Shown in pieces: positions 22,122 through 25,895 of a stretch of DNA of 25,895 nt. Made by a program: the position numbers and the translations under genes. The notes beneath the pieces are model-generated. The model was not told the origin of the DNA and ran no database searches. It was given only the letters and a program-made list of their open reading frames with translations. Every line of letters starts with the position of its first letter. The stretch's first letter is position 1. The stretch covers positions 1 through 25,895 of the forward strand of contig CAKSSH010000021.1 in NCBI GenBank assembly GCA_934488695.1, read 5' to 3'. This DNA is from an uncultured Oscillospiraceae bacterium (GTDB lineage Bacteria; Bacillota; Clostridia; Oscillospirales; Ruminococcaceae).

Positions 22122-22150
22122 TTGACAAAACCCGCCGGGTGGTGTAAGAT
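22122..22150 (+). promoter_or_regulatory. Promoter of the tRNA-Arg transcript
   Basis: TTGACA (22122-22127), a 17-nt spacer and TAAGAT (22145-22150). It is divergent from the dehydrogenase promoter and of the same kind as the one before the tRNA operon, but here it lies about 120 bp before the tRNA. Confidence 0.85.
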
Positions 22151-22156
22151 ATTGAT

Positions 22157-22269
22157 TACAGTAGCCTGTGCCGCCGCACTTTTGCGGAAAGATGCGTCTC
22201 TTGCGAAGAAGCATTTCGGCAGGGTAAAGCCCCATCTTTAAAATTGAATCATGTTCTGGATTTTAAAAC
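22157..22269 (+). ncRNA. Structured leader of unknown kind before tRNA-Arg
   Basis: About 110 nt are transcribed before the tRNA. The sequence folds on paper into a three-way junction: outer GCCG/CGGC, a hairpin CCGCA-CTTT-TGCGG, and an arm with ATGC/GCAT and TCTT-GCG-AAGA. A small GGG-TAAA-GCCC hairpin follows. I do not recognise it as SRP RNA, 6S RNA, tmRNA, RNase P or a common riboswitch. It may be a small RNA released when the tRNA 5' end is cut, or only a leader. Confidence 0.4.
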
Positions 22270-22344
22270 GCCTCCTTAGTTAAATGGATATAATAAACCC
22301 CTCCTAAGGGTTAGTTGTGAGTTCGATTCTCGCAGGAGGTGCCA
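22270..22344 (+). tRNA. tRNA-Arg (CCT)
   Basis: Complete cloverleaf with encoded CCA: acceptor GCCTCCT/AGGAGGT with one G-T pair, anticodon stem AACCC/GGGTT, anticodon CCT at 22303-22305, T stem GTGAG/CTCGC, discriminator G. The AT-rich segment begins shortly after its 3' end. Confidence 0.95.
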
Positions 22345-22420
22345 AAAAGCACAGCCGAAAAGCCTAGTAAAAGGTGGGTTCTCATAAGGACACTTTCAAA
22401 AAGCAACCGATTGAGAGATA

Positions 22421-22459
22421 CACAAGCCCCACAGAGTAAGAAACTCTGTGGGGCTTGTG
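22421..22459. terminator. Long perfect hairpin at the island boundary
   Basis: A 16-bp perfect stem (22421-22436 with 22444-22459) around a 7-nt loop, lying between the tRNA-Arg and the convergent AraC gene. Neither side has a proper T run. It may be a bidirectional terminator that has lost its T tract, or a boundary element. Confidence 0.55.
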
Positions 22460-22520
22460 CAATATAATCATATGATTTTTCAGGACAAAAGAGGAAAAGC
22501 TTATTTTGTTCAAATCAGCG

Positions 22521-23342
22521 TTAAAGAGATTGTTTCATTTTATAAAACGAGGGTAAATTTCCGGTGTGCTTTTTAAATGTCTTTGTAAAAAAAGAAATAT
22601 TGTTAAAACCGCAAAGTATTGCAGTATTATTAATTTGCTCTCCGTTTTGTATCATTGACAATGCCATTTTTGAGCGGTAATTATTAATATAATTTACAAT
22701 TGTTATTCCAGTAAATTCTTTAAATTTTTTTGATAAAGTATACTTGTCAATATATGTTTCTTTAGACAGTTCCGCCAAGGTGATTTTTTTATCATAGTTG
22801 CTTTGGATATAAAGTATTGTATCTTTCACCTCTTTGAAATATTTTTTACCGTGATTTGTCATGGAAACGCATTTGGTATGACACATTCTGATTTCAATTA
22901 ATATTTTGAGAATCAAGTATTGCAGTTTTGCCTTATAGCAAATATCATTCGGATTTTTGTATGTTTGAACCGTTTGAATAATAATGTTCATGATTGTTGT
23001 ATTTTTAAAAATATTTTCAAATTGAATGTCAGAACAATCAATGCCCGAATTGACGCAAAAATCATTATCTATTATTATACAATGATATTTTATATAGTCA
23101 TCGGTACCGGTAAAATGAATGGTATTGCAGTTTACCACAACAATATCACCAACATCTATTTCTGTTCTGACGCCGTCTAATAATACGAAACCTGACCCTT
23201 CACAGCATAATTGTATTTCAATATTATGATGCCAATTTGCCGTATCGCTTAATTTGTTTTTTGTTCTTATAATATCGTAGTTTACAACACAAGGGGTATG
23301 CTCTTTTATTTGAGAATAGTCTTCATAGCGGTAATTTTCCAT
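22521..23342 (-). CDS. AraC-family regulator in the AT-rich segment
   Basis: A 273-residue regulator with an N-terminal cupin-like domain (around WHHNIEIQLCCEGSGFVLLDG and VGDIVVVNCNTIHF) and a C-terminal double helix-turn-helix (ITLAELSKETYIDKYTLSKKFKEFTG and NTAILCGFNNISFFTKTFKKHTGNLPSFY). Codon use is strongly AT-rich, unlike the genes to its left. AAGGAGC eight nucleotides before the ATG fits. It is divergent from the YgjV-like and beta-propeller genes and probably regulates them. Confidence 0.88.
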   Translation of the reverse strand: MENYRYEDYSQIKEHTPCVVNYDIIRTKNKLSDTANWHHNIEIQLCCEGSGFVLLDGVRTEIDVGDIVVVNCNTIHFTGTDDYIKYHCIIIDNDFCVNSGIDCSDIQFENIFKNTTIMNIIIQTVQTYKNPNDICYKAKLQYLILKILIEIRMCHTKCVSMTNHGKKYFKEVKDTILYIQSNYDKKITLAELSKETYIDKYTLSKKFKEFTGITIVNYINNYRSKMALSMIQNGEQINNTAILCGFNNISFFTKTFKKHTGNLPSFYKMKQSL

Positions 23343-23354
23343 ATTATGTTGCTC

Positions 23355-23368
23355 CTTGTAAATACAAG
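23355..23368 (-). promoter_or_regulatory. Palindrome overlapping the AraC ribosome site
   Basis: CTTGT-AAAT-ACAAG is a perfect inverted repeat whose end overlaps the AAGGAGC ribosome site of the AraC gene. It could form a hairpin that hides that site, or act as an operator. Confidence 0.45.
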
Positions 23369-23397
23369 ATAGTGTCAGAAAAAAACAATATATGTTA

Positions 23398-23425
23398 TTG
23401 AATAGAATGTGATTTGCAATATAAT
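23398..23425 (+). promoter_or_regulatory. Promoter of the YgjV-like/beta-propeller operon
   Basis: TTGAAT (23398-23403), a 16-nt spacer and a perfect TATAAT (23420-23425). A possible TTG start at 23414 lies inside this promoter and is thus unlikely to be used. Confidence 0.7.
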
Positions 23426-23467
23426 TATAACATAATAAAGCTTGCTTTTCAAGAATATATTCGGGCG

Positions 23468-24010
23468 GTGAGGATAATAAAAGCTACGGCTTGGATTTTC
23501 GGCATAGGCGCAATGATTTTTCTGTTTTGCATATATCAGCAAAAAGAGCGGAAAAAACTTATTATTTGCAAACTGTGCGCAGATATATGTTGGAGTGTTC
23601 ATTATTTATGCCTTGGCGCAATCGGCGGGGCAATACCCAATTTTGTCGGAATATTCAGAGAATTGGTTTTTGTTAACCGAAAAGAAAAGAATTGGGCGGA
23701 TAAAGTGATATGGCCGGTGTTTTTTATTTCGGTCAATCTCACTCTCGGAATAATCACCATGAATTCATACATAAATCTTCTTCCCATAATCGCTTCGGTT
23801 TTTGTGACGATTTCATTGTGGCTTAAAAATCCGCTACTCACGAAAATTATATCTTTCCCTGTATCCTGTTCATTTTTAATTTATGACATATTTGTTGAGT
23901 CTTGGGTAGGTGTATTCAATGAAAGCATATCCTTGGTTTCAATAATCATAGCACTTCTTAATTTATTACTTCATAAAAACAAAGCAAAAAAGGAGAACCG
24001 AGATTTATGA
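23468..24010 (+). CDS. YgjV-like inner membrane protein
   Basis: A hydrophobic protein of about 180 residues with roughly six membrane segments, following the pattern of the YgjV family (an early FGIGAMIFLFCIYQQKERKK, a middle CWSVHYLCLGAIGGAIPN and a late STSL-type hydrophobic end). Function unknown. The start is uncertain: GTG at 23468 gives the expected first helix but has no clear ribosome site; GGTGAGG at 23467-23473 is followed only by ATA codons; ATG at 23512 would remove the first helix. The next gene overlaps its stop by ATGA, so the two are made together. Confidence 0.75.
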   Translation: MRIIKATAWIFGIGAMIFLFCIYQQKERKKLIICKLCADICWSVHYLCLGAIGGAIPNFVGIFRELVFVNRKEKNWADKVIWPVFFISVNLTLGIITMNSYINLLPIIASVFVTISLWLKNPLLTKIISFPVSCSFLIYDIFVESWVGVFNESISLVSIIIALLNLLLHKNKAKKENRDL

Positions 24011-25269
24011 AAATCAATAAAAACGATATTTTCACACCCGATATTACGACCGATAATAAGCATATAGTATATCCGTGTGTAAAGATGGAGAAAACGGACT
24101 ATGCCGTTATAGAAACTGTTAAGGATAACAGTGAAAAAGCAATTTCATTTGCAAATGAGATTAACGGGTCGATTCTCGGAGATTTTGAAAAAAGCGGTGA
24201 CAAGATGTGTCATGTATCGACATTTTGTTACGCCGATGATAATATTTATGTGTCCTATTATGCGAATACCTTTTCCGACAAGGAAAATCCCGACTTTCAA
24301 ACAGCCCGACTGGCATATGCCCCGATAAAAGATATGAATAATAAGACCGTAATTGATATAATGTCGGTTGGCGGCAATTTGTTAGGTCATAAAGTCTTAA
24401 AAGTTTATGACACGATTCTTATGCAAAAGAAGGATGAGCCCGATAATATATATGTGTTGTGGACGGCTCTTATAGACAATCAATATTACCGTTTATACCG
24501 TACCTTTAACATTAAATCCGAAAAATTGGGAGATATTAAAGTCAATCGCTTCAAGGTATGTGATACTGTAAACGACTTCAGCACCTCGGGTATAAAAAAC
24601 GCTCTTAGTTTTAACGGTATCGGCTATAAAGAAATGCGTTCGGATATAGGTATTATGCAGAAGCTTACCACCCGTATCGAAAACGGACTTACATATTATT
24701 ATACCGGTGCATACAGCGGTAATTTTACCTGTATAATCAAAAGTACCGACTTGATTACCTGGGAATATGTTGCTCAGCCCGACGAAGGCAAGGGCGCTTT
24801 TAGGAACGATACCCTTTGGGAGAACGCAGTTTATGTTTTAGATGATAAAGCATACTATTTTGTAAGACAGTGGGAGCCGAAAGTTGACGAGAACGGGAAT
24901 CCTCTTCCGGGGGACAACCGAAACGAGTGGGGCTCTAATTACGGAATTTTGACCTATTACGACCTGCAAACAAAAACCTGGGCAAAGCCCGTATTGGTGG
25001 GCGACAGTCAATCCCGTTCGGATTTTATTTTGTTTAGAAATGAACTGTATTTATTCCACGCCCCCACAGACAGAAACCATATCGGTATACTTAAAATTGA
25101 CCGAAACAACCTTGAAAACAGTACTGTTTTGTTGCAGGCCGATATGAAAGGAAGCTGTTTTTATCCCTTTGTTCAGTATGACAATACGGGGGAGAGGCTT
25201 TGTATGTCATATACGGTAGACCGTAAGCATATCCGCATTTCAAGCTTTTCATTGGAAAAATACATATAA
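24007..25269 (+). CDS. Uncharacterised beta-propeller protein, sialidase-superfamily-like
   Basis: A 420-residue protein without signal peptide or membrane segment, rich in beta strands and aromatic residues. It has blade-like repeats such as TYYYTGAYSGNFTCIIKSTDLITWEYV, ENAVYVLDDKAYYFVRQWEP, NYGILTYYDLQTKTWAKPVLVGDSQSRSDFILFRNELYLFHAPTDRNHIGIL and SCFYPFVQYDNTGERLCMSYTVDRKHIRI. This suggests a five- or six-bladed propeller of the sialidase or GH43-like kind. I cannot identify catalytic residues, so no enzyme activity is assigned. AAAGGAGA precedes the ATG. It is translationally coupled to the YgjV-like gene and ends before a strong terminator. Confidence 0.65.
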   Translation: MKINKNDIFTPDITTDNKHIVYPCVKMEKTDYAVIETVKDNSEKAISFANEINGSILGDFEKSGDKMCHVSTFCYADDNIYVSYYANTFSDKENPDFQTARLAYAPIKDMNNKTVIDIMSVGGNLLGHKVLKVYDTILMQKKDEPDNIYVLWTALIDNQYYRLYRTFNIKSEKLGDIKVNRFKVCDTVNDFSTSGIKNALSFNGIGYKEMRSDIGIMQKLTTRIENGLTYYYTGAYSGNFTCIIKSTDLITWEYVAQPDEGKGAFRNDTLWENAVYVLDDKAYYFVRQWEPKVDENGNPLPGDNRNEWGSNYGILTYYDLQTKTWAKPVLVGDSQSRSDFILFRNELYLFHAPTDRNHIGILKIDRNNLENSTVLLQADMKGSCFYPFVQYDNTGERLCMSYTVDRKHIRISSFSLEKYI

Positions 25270-25310
25270 TCGGTAAAATACTTTACAATCATACGTAAAA
25301 ATGGACTGTA

Positions 25311-25344
25311 AAAAGAAAGACTTCTGAAAAGAGGTCTTTCTTTT
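25311..25344. terminator. Intrinsic terminator after the beta-propeller gene
   Basis: A 15-bp stem with one G-T pair (AAAAGAAAGACTTCT with its partner) around a GAAA loop, with TTTT on the right and AAAA on the left, so it can serve both the plus-strand operon and the minus-strand AraC remnant. Confidence 0.88.
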
Positions 25345-25352
25345 ATTATAAT

Positions 25353-25634
25353 TTATCGAAAAAAAGAAGTCGTGTATCCTGTAAACTGCTTAAAGTATTT
25401 AAGAAAATGATTATAATCGGAGAATCCTACTTTTGTGGCAATTTCCTGAGCGGACATATCCGTGCATTGAAGCAATCCGATTGCTTTTTGAATACGGTAT
25501 TGAAGAAGATATTTATGAAGTGAAAGCCCCGTTTCGGAAATAATAAGATGATTTATATAGTTGGGATGATAATTGAACGCAATACCGATTTTTTCATTAT
25601 CTGAACATAAATCAAGACCGCCTGCAAGATGCAA
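25353..25634 (-). pseudogene. 5'-truncated AraC-family regulator remnant
   Basis: The readable 93 residues hold most of an AraC DNA-binding domain: EKIGIAFNYHPNYINHLIISETGLSLHKYLLQYRIQKAIGLL, then MSAQEIATKVGFSDYNHFLKYFKQFTG. The whole sensing domain and the first DNA-binding helix are missing. Upstream is not more AraC sequence but a hairpin (25614-25642) and the end of a GNAT gene. The only start, TTG 25632-25634, lies inside that hairpin with no ribosome site. It is most likely a dead fragment left by a rearrangement; a small expressed DNA-binding protein is less likely. Confidence 0.75.
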
Positions 25635-25642
25635 GCGGTCTT
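25614..25642 (-). terminator. Hairpin after the GNAT gene
   Basis: AAGACCGC/GCGGTCTT (8 bp) plus TGCA/TGCA with one C-A mismatch and a 3-nt loop. It lies 46 bp past the GNAT stop. No strong T run follows on the minus strand, so it is a weak terminator candidate. Confidence 0.5.
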
Positions 25643-25688
25643 ATGCTTTAGTTCGACAAACTGGAAGTTATATGCTGAATACTGTCGC

Positions 25689-25895
25689 CTAAAGAACGCA
25701 TTCCAATTGACAATCATACGGTTCATCTTCAACATGTTTTTGATTATAAACTTCCGCCTCAACACACCCCATTGATTTATAAAAGGCTTGACTTTCAACG
25801 GCTGAGTGTGCAGATATGTAGAGCTTTTTAGCTCCTTTTTGTTTCGCCCATTCTTTTGCCGCAAGAAAAAGCGTTCTGCCGATTCCCTTTCTTCT
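25689..25895 (-). CDS. GNAT-family N-acetyltransferase, C-terminal part
   Basis: The last 68 residues of an acetyltransferase whose start lies outside the window. The acetyl-CoA binding loop RRKGIGRTLFLAAKEWAKQKG (family pattern R/Q-x-x-G-x-G/A) is at the very edge. It is followed by KKLYISAHSAVESQAFYKSMGC, the usual C-terminal GNAT motif. The ending HVEDEPYDCQLECVL is common in small clostridial GNAT proteins. The acceptor substrate cannot be told from this part. Confidence 0.88.
   Translation of the reverse strand, partial: RRKGIGRTLFLAAKEWAKQKGAKKLYISAHSAVESQAFYKSMGCVEAEVYNQKHVEDEPYDCQLECVL

Noticed and set aside
1..25895. CRISPR array, insertion sequence or prophage genes
   Set aside because: No regularly spaced repeats, transposase, integrase or phage structural genes were seen on either strand.
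22345..25895. Second copy of the tRNA-Arg 3' end as an attachment site
   Set aside because: No copy was found by reading the segment; it could only lie beyond the window.

Overview
The window reads as chromosomal DNA of a low-redox, Gram-positive anaerobe, most likely a clostridial Firmicute of the Oscillospiraceae type. This is inferred from strong AGGAGG ribosome sites, sigma-A promoters of the TTGACA-N17-TATAAT kind, tRNA genes with encoded CCA, a YwnA-type Rrf2 regulator, a ferredoxin:thioredoxin reductase catalytic subunit, and a proline kinase without a PUA domain. Bases 1 to about 22,350 are of moderate to high GC. Bases 22,500 to 25,895 are clearly AT-rich and look acquired, with a tRNA-Arg gene at the boundary.

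Region 1 (about 300-4,955, + strand) is a tightly packed redox operon: rrf2 regulator, msrAB (lipoprotein methionine sulfoxide reductase), ccdA, a membrane-anchored TlpA-like thioredoxin with a very long linker, ftrB, a second TlpA-like thioredoxin, and trxA. Read together, it encodes an almost complete electron path from ferredoxin through FtrB, TrxA, CcdA and TlpA to MsrAB, for repairing oxidised methionine outside the membrane. Two 19-bp inverted repeats overlap the promoter and are probably the Rrf2 operators. The regulator appears to start at ACG, and the first tlpA carries a one-base frameshift near its end.

Region 2 (4,979-8,443, - strand) holds a small DUF5684-type membrane protein with its own promoter and palindrome, and the proline synthesis operon proB-proA-proC. 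Region 3 (8,501-9,192, + strand) is a tRNA operon (Met, Glu, Gly, Arg, His, Gln) with promoter, internal hairpin and terminator. It is followed by a ferritin-like DUF2383-type gene and a convergent alaA-like aminotransferase.

Region 4 (11,351-18,123, - strand) is an eight-gene sugar-acid operon, divergent from an AraC regulator (18,214-19,023). It contains an RraA-family protein, two short-chain dehydrogenases (one KduD-like), a GH88/105 unsaturated glycuronyl hydrolase, a CysE-like acetyltransferase, a beta-propeller resembling oligogalacturonate lyases, an orphan heparinase-like beta-domain protein and a zinc alcohol dehydrogenase. None has a visible secretion signal and no transporter is present, so it probably handles imported unsaturated oligosaccharides. 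Next come a D-2-hydroxyacid dehydrogenase, a membrane protein with a Pro/Gln repeat tail, and a malate/lactate dehydrogenase-family enzyme in one operon (22,043 down to 19,163).

Region 5 (22,122-25,895): a promoter drives a roughly 110-nt structured leader and tRNA-Arg(CCT). The AT-rich segment beyond it carries an AraC regulator, a divergent YgjV-like membrane protein translationally coupled to an uncharacterised beta-propeller protein, a 5'-truncated AraC remnant and the end of a GNAT acetyltransferase running off the window.
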